Shown here piece after piece: positions 1 through 7,258 of a stretch of DNA of 28,598 nucleotides. Each line of letters begins with the position of its first letter. The stretch's first letter is position 1. The position numbers and the translations under genes are program-made. The stretch lies in contig JAZOMF010000020.1 of the NCBI GenBank assembly GCA_045653805.1, forward strand, positions 1 through 28,598. The letters run 5' to 3'. Under the pieces are notes generated by a model. That model was not told the origin of the DNA. It did not search any database and saw nothing but the letters and a program-made list of their open reading frames with translations. This DNA is from SVTX01 sp045653805 (GTDB lineage Bacteria > Bacillota > Clostridia > Oscillospirales > CAG-272).

Positions 1-98
1 AGCAAAAAAGAACACGCCGCAGGAGATGTTTCGCCGCGTGCGCGCGGCGACCAACGCTCCGCGCGTTGGATGGGCGGTCGCTTTTTGAAAAAAGCGAC
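1..98. other. Three tandem GC-rich hairpins at the left edge
   Basis: Three consecutive inverted repeats are visible: 32-49 (7-bp stem, 4-nt loop), 51-69 (CCAACGC / GCGTTGG) and 77-98 (GTCGCTTTT / AAAAGCGAC). None is followed by a run of T on either strand, so they do not look like ordinary terminators. The stretch is much more GC-rich than the intergenic DNA elsewhere in the window. It lies just downstream of the minus-strand P-type ATPase and may be the edge of a repeat element cut by the window boundary. A plus-strand frame is open from base 1 to a TAA at 100-102, but there is no other sign of coding. Confidence 0.45.
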
Positions 99-136
99 GT
101 AAAAACTTTCAACAGGCTTCGCCGTGAAGTCACCGC

Positions 137-153
137 TAAACATCAATTTATCA
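137..153. repeat. 17-bp direct repeat, copy 1
   Basis: The 17-mer TAAACATCAATTTATCA occurs here and again, exactly, at 3328-3344. This copy overlaps the stop codon (151-153) of the P-type ATPase gene. Both copies lie close to the 3' end of a minus-strand gene. Confidence 0.7.
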
Positions 154-2850
154 ATACCCCTTCTTTCCTGCTATCAGTCGCCAAATAAGCTTTCGCACAA
201 GGTCGGCGGGAAATACGGTTAGTGCCAGCAAAGAGGTCAAGCACAACTCGACGGGTGACAGGGGCGCAGTCCGCAAAACCGAGCCGCCGAGATAAACAAA
301 CACTATCTGTATGAGCAGTATCGCCGCCATTATAAAGATAAACGCTTTATTTTTCGTAATATTGGCAAGCAAACGGAGTCTATCGGTTCGGGCGCAGAAG
401 CAATTAAACACCGATGCAAAGATAAACAAGGCGAAAAATGCAGTTAAAAGATATATATTATCCTCCGACCAGCGAAAGCGCGAGCTTATTTCGGGTATTT
501 TCAAAAGCGCAATGCAAAGAGCCACTGTAAATCCGCCGCCGAAGACTATCTCATATATCATATATCCGTTCAAAATCGGCTCGTCGCGTCTCTTGGGTTT
601 CTCCTTCATGCAAGACTCAGGCGCATGCTCCCCTGCAAAGGCAAGACCACCCAAGGTATCCATAATTATATTTATCCAAAGCATCTGCACCACCGTAACC
701 GGCGCGTCATAGCCAAGAAACGGACAAATCATCGACACACCTACGGCACAAAGGTTCATCATAAGCTGGAGAGAAATGAATTTCCTGATGCTTTTGAAAA
801 TATTTCTGCCGTAAAGCACCGCCTTGGCAATACTTGAAAGGTCATTGTCGAGAATTATTATATCTCCTGCCTCCTTTGCTACCTGAGTGCCGCCGCCCAT
901 GGCAAAACCAACGTCGGCGCGTTTGAGCGCGGGGGCATCGTTAACGCCATCGCCCGTCATTCCCACAACTAAATCAAGCTCTTGAGAGATGCGCACAAGC
1001 CGGCTCTTGTCGGCAGGCAGAGCACGAGATACAACACCAAGACGGGGCAAAATCTCCTTTAACTGACTGTCCGAAAGGTGGGCAAGATCATCACCCGTCA
1101 GCACCGTATCCACTCCACCTCCAAGGATTCCGCACCGCTCCGCGATATGAGATGCGGTATCCTTGTTATCACCCGTTATCATAACCACGTGAATGCCCGC
1201 GCCGCGAAGTCTGATTACCGAGCCCTGCGCCGTCTTTCTGATCTTGTCTTCAAGTACAATGAGACATATCATCGTCAGTGTGCCAAAGTCTCCGTCGCCA
1301 AGCCGCGAATTGATGAATTTATCACTTGATTCAGCTATGAGAAGAAGCCTTTTTCCCTTTTGAGTCAAGGCTGTGCATATTTCTCGCGTTGTTCCTTCGG
1401 AAAACATCCGATGCTCGCCGTTTCTGTCAAGAAAAAACTTGACGTGGGGCAAAAGCTTTTCGGGCGCGCCCTTGATAAAAAGGCGTTTTCTGCCCTCGGA
1501 TGAAATAAGCGCAGCGGAAAACTTTTTTTCACTGTCAAAAGGAATTAAAGTCACCACCGTGAAGCTCTCGGCACTCTTTTCTCTGCCGATAACCGACTCA
1601 ACTATAGCCTTGTCGGTGGAATTGCCACCAACCGCACCTCTTTTGCCCGACGAAAGCCCGATTTTTGAGGTAGTGTTGCACAGTGCCGACAAAAGATAAT
1701 CTCCAAACACCGCAGTTTTTGCAAAAGACGCCACTCCGTCAAAGCTTGCACCGTCACCGAGATATATTTGGCTTACGCTCATCCTGCCCTCGGTCAAAGT
1801 TCCGGTCTTATCGGTAAAAAGAATATTCATACTCCCCGCCGACTCGATACCAACCGGCTTTCTGACCAAGACTTGATCCTTTACCATCCGCTTGATATTT
1901 GATGAAAGCACCACAGCGATCATCATTGGAAGCCCTTCCGGAACTGCAACTATCACGACAGTCAATCCCAAAGTGAGGGCATGGAGCAAGTGCGATATCA
2001 AAAATTGCAGGTCGGTCAGCTTGTATTGAATGATCTCGATGTCGAATGCACTATCCACCGCAAAAATATTAAAAAGATAGACCATTGCCACCAGCGCCGC
2101 AGCTATATATCCTACTACGCTTATCTGCTTGGCGAGCTTTGAAAGTCTTATTTTCAAAGGACTTTCTCTTGTGTCAGCTTGTATCTCTCGAGAAATTCCG
2201 CCAAGGAAGGTTCGGTCACCCACTCTTGTTATCTGCATGACCCCCTCGCCCGACAACACGGTGCATCCGCGCAAGCAAAAATACTCAGACGAGGGCGTTT
2301 CATCCTTGCCGTCACGCTCCCTTTTCCCTCGCTTATACACCTCTCGACTCTCTCCCGTCATAGCCGACTGGTCGCAGGCTATACTGCCATCCAAAAGAAA
2401 GCCGTCGGCAGGGATCTGCTCCCCCGCTCCCACGAAGATCACGTCTCCAACCACCACGTCGTCAATATCGACTTCAACTATCTCGTCGCCTCGCAGCGCC
2501 CTGCATTTTTGACGGGCACAAGTAGCCTCTAAACGCTCAAAAGCCGCCCCTGCGCCGTATTCCGAGGCGGTTGAAATAAGGGTCGCCAAAAGAATGGACG
2601 CGGCAATTCCCACCGTCTCCACCCAATCGGCGTTTCTGAACGTAAATATGAGATTTATCACCAGCGCGGCGATAAGTATTTTTATTATCGGGTCGCCGAG
2701 ATTGCCCACAAACTGACGAAAAAAGCTCTTTCTTTTTGCCTTTGACAAGCGATTATCTCCGTTTGTAACCCTCGACTCCGCCACAGATGCCGACGAAAGC
2801 CCCGCATAATTAGACCTGCCCTTCTTTTCTTCGGTTAATATTTCTATCAC
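151..2850 (-). CDS. Calcium-translocating P-type ATPase (P2-type)
   Basis: Predicted ATP-driven cation pump of the cytoplasmic membrane, most like P2B/P2A calcium ATPases that export Ca2+. The 899-residue product has an N-terminal cation-ATPase region, the actuator motif TGES (about 165-168), the M4 ion-site motif VPEGL (303-307), the phosphorylation motif DKTGT with Asp347, the hinge motif MTGDGVNDAP, and an M6 segment NIIMDTLGGLAFA that matches Ca2+ pumps. Four further hydrophobic segments end the protein, and the length is normal for the family. The start is uncertain: the GTG at 2848-2850 directly abuts AAAGGAG, too close for a standard ribosome binding site, and no better in-frame start is near; a GTG about 22 codons inside is an alternative. 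It appears monocistronic, with a palindromic repeat upstream. Family assignment is firm; Ca2+ specificity is inferred from the M4/M6 motifs. Confidence 0.93.
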   Translation of the reverse strand: MIEILTEEKKGRSNYAGLSSASVAESRVTNGDNRLSKAKRKSFFRQFVGNLGDPIIKILIAALVINLIFTFRNADWVETVGIAASILLATLISTASEYGAGAAFERLEATCARQKCRALRGDEIVEVDIDDVVVGDVIFVGAGEQIPADGFLLDGSIACDQSAMTGESREVYKRGKRERDGKDETPSSEYFCLRGCTVLSGEGVMQITRVGDRTFLGGISREIQADTRESPLKIRLSKLAKQISVVGYIAAALVAMVYLFNIFAVDSAFDIEIIQYKLTDLQFLISHLLHALTLGLTVVIVAVPEGLPMMIAVVLSSNIKRMVKDQVLVRKPVGIESAGSMNILFTDKTGTLTEGRMSVSQIYLGDGASFDGVASFAKTAVFGDYLLSALCNTTSKIGLSSGKRGAVGGNSTDKAIVESVIGREKSAESFTVVTLIPFDSEKKFSAALISSEGRKRLFIKGAPEKLLPHVKFFLDRNGEHRMFSEGTTREICTALTQKGKRLLLIAESSDKFINSRLGDGDFGTLTMICLIVLEDKIRKTAQGSVIRLRGAGIHVVMITGDNKDTASHIAERCGILGGGVDTVLTGDDLAHLSDSQLKEILPRLGVVSRALPADKSRLVRISQELDLVVGMTGDGVNDAPALKRADVGFAMGGGTQVAKEAGDIIILDNDLSSIAKAVLYGRNIFKSIRKFISLQLMMNLCAVGVSMICPFLGYDAPVTVVQMLWINIIMDTLGGLAFAGEHAPESCMKEKPKRRDEPILNGYMIYEIVFGGGFTVALCIALLKIPEISSRFRWSEDNIYLLTAFFALFIFASVFNCFCARTDRLRLLANITKNKAFIFIMAAILLIQIVFVYLGGSVLRTAPLSPVELCLTSLLALTVFPADLVRKLIWRLIAGKKGY

Positions 2851-2964
2851 TCCTTTATAAGTTGTCCCTAAAATATATGAAAGTGATACGCATTTTAAGA
2901 ACGTGAATGGTTTAAACGGCGTTAATATTCAAATTTTGATTTGTCGGGATGTTATAAAACTGAA

Positions 2965-3305
2965 TGGTGCATCCTCATCCACCGCGTTGCGGTCCCCCTT
3001 CCCCTACCTTGGGGAAGGCTTACGCAAAGCGAATAGTGAAATAATTTTGTAGCCGTGAAATGATAATTAAAATTATTGTATACGGGAGGAGCAAGCCCCT
3101 CCCCTACGAATTAAAATCGCTCAGAAGCCTTCTACGGTAAACCAATTGGCTATCGTTTAAAGCTGTAGGGGAGGGGCTTGCTCCTCCCACTTTGAAACGA
3201 TTTGCGATTGATTTATGGCTACGGTTGAGAATGCGCTATAGATAAACCAAAGCCTTCCCCAAGGCAGGGGAAGGGGGACCACGAAGTGGTGGATGAGGAT
3301 GCACC
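2965..3305. repeat. 341-bp nested palindromic (MITE-like) element
   Basis: The outer arms 2965-3020 and 3251-3305 are near-perfect inverted repeats of about 55 bp. Each arm contains two small hairpins of its own: ACCGC/GCGGT on the left matches ACCAC/GTGGT on the right, so the pairing is kept although bases differ, and both arms carry CCTTCCCC/GGGGAAGG. Inside is a second, exact 24-bp inverted repeat (3084-3107 against 3165-3188). No transposase gene is present. It fills most of the gap 2851-3396 between the ATPase and the next gene. The architecture suggests a non-autonomous mobile or structured-RNA repeat. No clear target-site duplication could be assigned, and no second copy lies in the window. 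Confidence 0.8.
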
Positions 3306-3327
3306 GTTTCAATGGACTACACCCCGA

Positions 3328-3344
3328 TAAACATCAATTTATCA
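3328..3344. repeat. 17-bp direct repeat, copy 2
   Basis: Exact second copy of the 17-mer at 137-153. Here it forms part of an AT-rich dyad (GATAAA / TTTATC) lying between the palindromic element and the terminator of the 3397-4185 gene. Confidence 0.7.
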
Positions 3345-3349
3345 TTCCA

Positions 3350-3376
3350 AACAAAAACGCCCCGCCGAAGCGGGGC
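3350..3376 (-). terminator. Rho-independent terminator after the 3397-4185 gene
   Basis: Read on the minus strand this is GCCCCGC-TTCG-GCGGGGC followed by GTTTTTGTTT: a 7-bp GC stem closed by a UUCG tetraloop with a U-rich tail. It lies 20 bases past the stop codon of the unknown membrane protein and probably ends the citrate synthase transcription unit. Confidence 0.92.
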
Positions 3377-3396
3377 TTGATCTTGCCACAATTTAG

Positions 3397-4185
3397 TTAT
3401 TTTTTTATCTGAGTATAGAGTTGATTTTTTAAACGTTTCTTCAGTGTCTTATATTTACAAAAAGTTATTTTCCCAACCAAGGTTTCGGCAGATATATCGG
3501 TCGTTCCATTACCGACGATAACTTTAGCATCAACATACCCGGGGGTAATTACAATATAGTGAAACTCATTATCTTGACTGTTAAAATCAGGAATCACCTT
3601 GTGTTTCCCAGCTTCATCTGAAGCTACGCGTTCTTTACCGTAAAATGCGGTTGTCTGACCTCCGCTAAATTTTCCACCGGGAGGTCCTCCTCCAATACGT
3701 TTAACACTTCCTGGAACAGATGACGAGATCTGGTAATTGTTTTCATCGGAAATCATCAACATCTTCCGAAATCCTAACGGAACATCCATAAAATGAACCA
3801 ATATTTTCTTATCATTCATTTTTATTTCAATGTCCGCTTTGCCTCCAACTCTCGCAATCGAGGCAAATGGAGCACGAGTTAATTTGAAAGAATATCCCTC
3901 TGTTATACAAATAAATAATATGGAACAATACGTTATTATTTTCAAAAAAACATATAGAAAAAACGGAAGAACAAAAAGAATCAACAAGGCGCAAACGCCT
4001 AAAACAACAATAATACCTATGATCCACCAATGTATTTTTGTGTTAGCAAGGTTAGATAATATCTCTACTATTCCGCCAAAGAGATCGTTGCCGAGAAGAG
4101 CATATGCTATCAGAAACATAGACAAAAACACTATGAATACAATTAAAAGAGCAATAAACCATCTCTTATTAAACAGTTTTTTCAT
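3397..4185 (-). CDS. Membrane protein of unknown function
   Basis: I do not recognise this 262-residue protein. Two strongly hydrophobic segments are visible near the N-terminus (roughly residues 10-32 and 52-95, the second possibly two helices). They are followed by a soluble C-terminal region of about 165 residues with a Gly/Pro-rich patch (GGGPPGGKFSGGQ), and the protein ends with a lysine-rich tail. The upstream GTG two codons earlier sits inside the ribosome binding site; the ATG at 4183-4185 follows AGGAGG by 5 nt and is chosen. The gene starts 39 bp downstream of the citrate synthase stop with no terminator between, so co-transcription is likely, though a functional link is not evident. 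It is more AT-rich than its neighbours and lacks recognisable catalytic motifs, which could indicate acquisition by transfer. Confidence 0.75.
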   Translation of the reverse strand: MKKLFNKRWFIALLIVFIVFLSMFLIAYALLGNDLFGGIVEILSNLANTKIHWWIIGIIVVLGVCALLILFVLPFFLYVFLKIITYCSILFICITEGYSFKLTRAPFASIARVGGKADIEIKMNDKKILVHFMDVPLGFRKMLMISDENNYQISSSVPGSVKRIGGGPPGGKFSGGQTTAFYGKERVASDEAGKHKVIPDFNSQDNEFHYIVITPGYVDAKVIVGNGTTDISAETLVGKITFCKYKTLKKRLKNQLYTQIKK

Positions 4186-4224
4186 ATGCACCTCCTCGTC
4201 ATGAAACTTATCATCAATATCTAA

Positions 4225-5613
4225 TCAACCTCTCTCATCCATAGAAACGTAGTTTCTGGGCTTTGCTATGCACTTATATCCGGGGCGGATGATCTTATTG
4301 GACGTACAATATTCCTCCATACGGTGAGCGCACCAGCCTGCCACTCTCGCGATGGCAAAGAGGGGGGTATACATCTCCTCGGGAATGCCCAGCATGCGGT
4401 AGACAAGACCGGAATAGAGGTCAACGTTAGCGCACATATCCTTATCAACGCCCTTATAAGCCTTAAAAAGACCGGGAGTGATGGTTTCGATCTTTTCAAG
4501 CAGCTCGAAATCGTCGCCGTAGCCCTTTTCGTAAGCCAGCTTCTTTGCGTAGGTCTTGAGCATGACCGCGCGTGGGTCGGACTTGGTATAAATAGCGTGA
4601 CCCATACCGTAGATCAGTCCTGAGCCGTCGTTAGCCTCGCCGTTAAGTATCTTGAGTAAGAACGCCGCAACCTCGTCCTCGTTATGAGTATCCTTGACGT
4701 TTGCCTTGATACAGTCAAACATCTCCTGAACCTTGATGTTTGCGCCACCGTGGCGAGGGCCTTTCAGTGCGCCCACAGCCGCAGAGATAGCAGAATATGT
4801 ATCAGAGCCTGAGCTGGAAAGCACGCGGCAGGTAAATGTGGAGCAGTTTCCTCCTCCGTGTTCGGCGTGAACCACCAAGCAGAGGTCAAGAAGTCTTGCC
4901 TCCTCCTCGGTGTAGCTCTTATCGGGGCGAAGAACTCTCAAAAAGTTCTCGGCGGTGGAAAGCGAATCCTTAGGGTTGTGCAGATTCAAGCTCTTGTCAA
5001 GGAAAGCATTCTGATATACCGCATATGACTGTGCCGCGATAATGGGAAGCCTTGCAAGAAGCTCCATGCTCTGGTGGAGCATATTTTCAAGATCGGTATC
5101 ATCAGGGTTGTCATCGTAAGCGTAAAGCGCCAAGACCGAGCTGGCGATCTTGTTCATTATGGAGCGCGAGGGCGCTTTCATAATGATGTCCTCGGTAAAT
5201 CTGGGGGGAAGACGGCGATAAGCCGCGAGAATGTTATTGAAATCGTCAAGCTCCTCTTTCGTGGGAAGGTGACCGAAGAAAAGCAGAAATGCGCATTCTT
5301 CAAATCCAAATCTTCCCTCTTTTACGAAATTATTTACAAGCTCGCTTATTTCATATCCGCGGTATTCCAGCTTACCTTCAACGGCGCACTTTTCGCCCTC
5401 GTTAATAATATATCCGTGGGCATTTCCGATTCGGGTAACACCCGCGGTAACACCCGAGCCATCCGCCTCACGAAGTCCTTTTTTTACTCTGTAATTGTCA
5501 AACGCCGCCTTAGGAATAACGTATGCACTTCTGGCATCTTCCAGCATAGACTGAAATTCTTTCTCTATTTCCTCGTCGTGGTCGCTTGAATAATGTTTGG
5601 AATAAAGCTGCAT
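4225..5613 (-). CDS. gltA: Citrate synthase
   Basis: Condenses acetyl-CoA with oxaloacetate to citrate, a cytoplasmic entry step to 2-oxoglutarate and glutamate synthesis in anaerobes. The 462-residue product shows the family's catalytic landmarks: His252 in EHGGGNCSTFT, the GPRHGGAN loop, His339 in GMGHAIYTKSDPRA and Asp398 in ANVDLYSG. An upstream in-frame ATG at 5643 adds ten residues, but the ATG at 5611-5613 is preceded by AGGAG at good spacing and is chosen. A sigma-A type promoter lies about 55 bp upstream. The long N-terminal region (about 50 residues before the conserved fold) fits the longer citrate synthases found in many Clostridia. A 2-methylcitrate synthase activity cannot be excluded from sequence alone; the downstream gene gives no pathway clue. 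Confidence 0.93.
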   Translation of the reverse strand: MQLYSKHYSSDHDEEIEKEFQSMLEDARSAYVIPKAAFDNYRVKKGLREADGSGVTAGVTRIGNAHGYIINEGEKCAVEGKLEYRGYEISELVNNFVKEGRFGFEECAFLLFFGHLPTKEELDDFNNILAAYRRLPPRFTEDIIMKAPSRSIMNKIASSVLALYAYDDNPDDTDLENMLHQSMELLARLPIIAAQSYAVYQNAFLDKSLNLHNPKDSLSTAENFLRVLRPDKSYTEEEARLLDLCLVVHAEHGGGNCSTFTCRVLSSSGSDTYSAISAAVGALKGPRHGGANIKVQEMFDCIKANVKDTHNEDEVAAFLLKILNGEANDGSGLIYGMGHAIYTKSDPRAVMLKTYAKKLAYEKGYGDDFELLEKIETITPGLFKAYKGVDKDMCANVDLYSGLVYRMLGIPEEMYTPLFAIARVAGWCAHRMEEYCTSNKIIRPGYKCIAKPRNYVSMDERG

Positions 5614-5665
5614 ATTTGATCTCCTAACTGACACAAAAAACAATCAAAACATGAATAATATAGGT

Positions 5666-5694
5666 ATTATACTCTAATCACGCGTTTTTTGCAA
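5666..5694 (-). promoter_or_regulatory. Sigma-A type promoter of citrate synthase
   Basis: On the minus strand TTGCAA (5689-5694), 17 bp, then TATAAT (5666-5671). The -10 box is perfect and the -35 box differs at one position (TTGCAA for TTGACA counts as a two-base swap). It is placed about 50 bp upstream of the ATG at 5613. Confidence 0.75.
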
Positions 5695-5789
5695 TTAATA
5701 AATTGTAAACTTTCAAAAATTCCGATGTTTCATTTAATTTTTTCGCGCTTTTTGCAAGAATTGTGATCAGAAAATTCAATTTTTTCAGC

Positions 5790-5833
5790 AAAAAAGAGAA
5801 AACCTATCAAAGGTGATTGATTTCCTCTTTTTT
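5790..5833 (-). terminator. Terminator after the CDF transporter gene
   Basis: AAAAAAGAG (5790-5798) pairs with CTCTTTTTT (5825-5833), and the stem continues inward with mismatches. On the minus strand it ends in CTCTTTTTTG. It lies about 90 bases past the end of the CDF gene and before the citrate synthase promoter. The A/T-flanked stem would also work on the plus strand. Confidence 0.8.
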
Positions 5834-5922
5834 GTTTCAAATATCTTCGGGAGACTACAGCACTCGGCTGGAATCAGTAAAATATAATCGTCTTTATCTG
5901 ATTTTAACGTCAATTATTTAAA

Positions 5923-7092
5923 CTAGCATCTATCAACGTTAACGACAATAAAGTGATCGGCTCTGTCCTCTGCAACCTTGTCCTGCACCGCCGCGATTAT
6001 ATCGTTATTGGTAGCCTTTACTTCGAAAGGCACGCTAATGTCAAAAAGCAGATTGGTGTGGGTCTTGCCACGCACGAATCTAAAATCGTGGATGTCAAGT
6101 CGCTCGTCCACTGACTTCACGCATTCAAGCACGAAAGCCTTCATAGCGTCGTTTTCGGCATCATCAACAACGATAGGGTCCATGTGGATATTGGAAAGAA
6201 TGCCAAGCTCCATATTAAGCCTTTTTTCGATAAGGTCTATCATGTCGTGAGACTCGAAAATATCCTTTGAGCCGTCCACCTCTATATGTAGGTTGGCAAC
6301 AAACTTGCCGGGGCCGTAGCTGTGGACTATCATATCGTGTATTCCAAGCGCTTCGGGAAATTCGGCAACGATCGCCTTTATTCCCTCCACTACCTCCTCC
6401 GAAGGAGCTTCACCGAGAATGGAATTTTTGGTATCGTTCAAGATCTTAATTCCCGCAATAAATATCACGACGGCAACCGCTATACCCATATATCCGTCGA
6501 TATCCACGCCGGTGAAATGGAATATAAGCATCGCAATAAGCACTGCGGCACTGGCTCCCGCATCAGACAAGCTATCCGCCGCAGTTGCTTTCATCACCGA
6601 GGAATCTATCTTCTTGGCGATCTTTCGGTTGAAAATAACCAGCCAAACCTTCGACACTATAGACACTGCAAGAACACCCACCATAAGCCAGATGTTTGAT
6701 CCATCGGTCGTCATCTCGGGGGCAAGTATTTTATTTAGCGACTCGGTAAAAAGATTCCATCCCACAAGCATTATAAAAAAGGACACTATCATACTTGCGA
6801 CGTACTCTATTCGCGCATGACCAAATGGGTGGTCTCTATCCGCAGGCTTTGCCGCCATCTTAAAGCTGATAAACGAGATTATCTGCGAGCCGGCATCGGA
6901 AAGATTGTTTATACCGTCACCCACCAGCGAAATCGCGCCACAGGATACGCCCACAAGTATCTTTCCTATCGCCAAAATCATATTTACTATTATTCCCACC
7001 ACGCTGGCAAGAGTTCCGTAAGAACGCCTTACCGCAGGAGATTTTATATTTTCTCTGTCCTTCACGAACAGCTTACAAAGTAGTTCTGTCAA
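5923..7092 (-). CDS. Cation diffusion facilitator, probable Mn2+ exporter
   Basis: A 389-residue antiporter of the cytoplasmic membrane that exports divalent metal in exchange for protons. Six transmembrane segments occupy about residues 28-235, followed by a cytoplasmic ferredoxin-like dimerisation domain and a further C-terminal extension. The transport site reads NxxxD in TM2 (Asn62, Asp66) and DxxxD in TM5 (Asp173, Asp177). This N-D-D-D set is typical of Mn2+-transporting members, whereas Zn2+ exporters carry HxxxD. GHARIEY at 91-97 is the conserved loop after TM2. The start is a TTG at 7090-7092, with GAGGA seven bases upstream. It follows the comM gene, separated by a 121-bp palindrome; no promoter is obvious, so it may be read from comM. 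Metal choice is inferred from the four residues only. Confidence 0.9.
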   Translation of the reverse strand: MTELLCKLFVKDRENIKSPAVRRSYGTLASVVGIIVNMILAIGKILVGVSCGAISLVGDGINNLSDAGSQIISFISFKMAAKPADRDHPFGHARIEYVASMIVSFFIMLVGWNLFTESLNKILAPEMTTDGSNIWLMVGVLAVSIVSKVWLVIFNRKIAKKIDSSVMKATAADSLSDAGASAAVLIAMLIFHFTGVDIDGYMGIAVAVVIFIAGIKILNDTKNSILGEAPSEEVVEGIKAIVAEFPEALGIHDMIVHSYGPGKFVANLHIEVDGSKDIFESHDMIDLIEKRLNMELGILSNIHMDPIVVDDAENDAMKAFVLECVKSVDERLDIHDFRFVRGKTHTNLLFDISVPFEVKATNNDIIAAVQDKVAEDRADHFIVVNVDRC

Positions 7093-7137
7093 TAATTATT
7101 CCTCACTTTCAAAACGAAACGCCTATAAATTAGATTT

Positions 7138-7258
7138 ATAGCCACGCAAGAAATTTCACAGACAAGGCGCACCGGAGAAAGCAAGGCGAAGGCTTACTAT
7201 CGTAAGTCGAGCCGCTTTCGAGGAGCAACGCCGTATGTGGAATTTCTTGAAAGGCTAT
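7138..7258. repeat. 121-bp imperfect palindrome (ERIC-sized hairpin element)
   Basis: The ends ATAGCC (7138-7143) and GGCTAT (7253-7258) are inverted. Inside them CAAGAAATTTCACA pairs with TGTGGAATTTCTTG through a G-U wobble, then GGCG/CGCC, GAAAGC/GCTTTC and GCTTAC/GTAAG follow toward a small central loop near 7197-7201. The whole unit can fold into one long interrupted hairpin. It sits between the minus-strand comM and CDF genes, and its right end contains the TAG stop codon of comM (7255-7257). The layout resembles enterobacterial ERIC elements in size and form but not in sequence. Confidence 0.8.

Noticed and set aside
1..102. Plus-strand frame open from the window edge to TAA at 100-102, possibly a gene end
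   Set aside because: The stretch is dominated by three inverted repeats and the translation is an Arg/Ala-rich string without family resemblance; the upstream sequence is needed to decide.
5074..5589. 171-codon plus-strand frame inside citrate synthase
   Set aside because: Lies wholly antisense to a firmly identified enzyme and has no ribosome binding site or recognisable motif.
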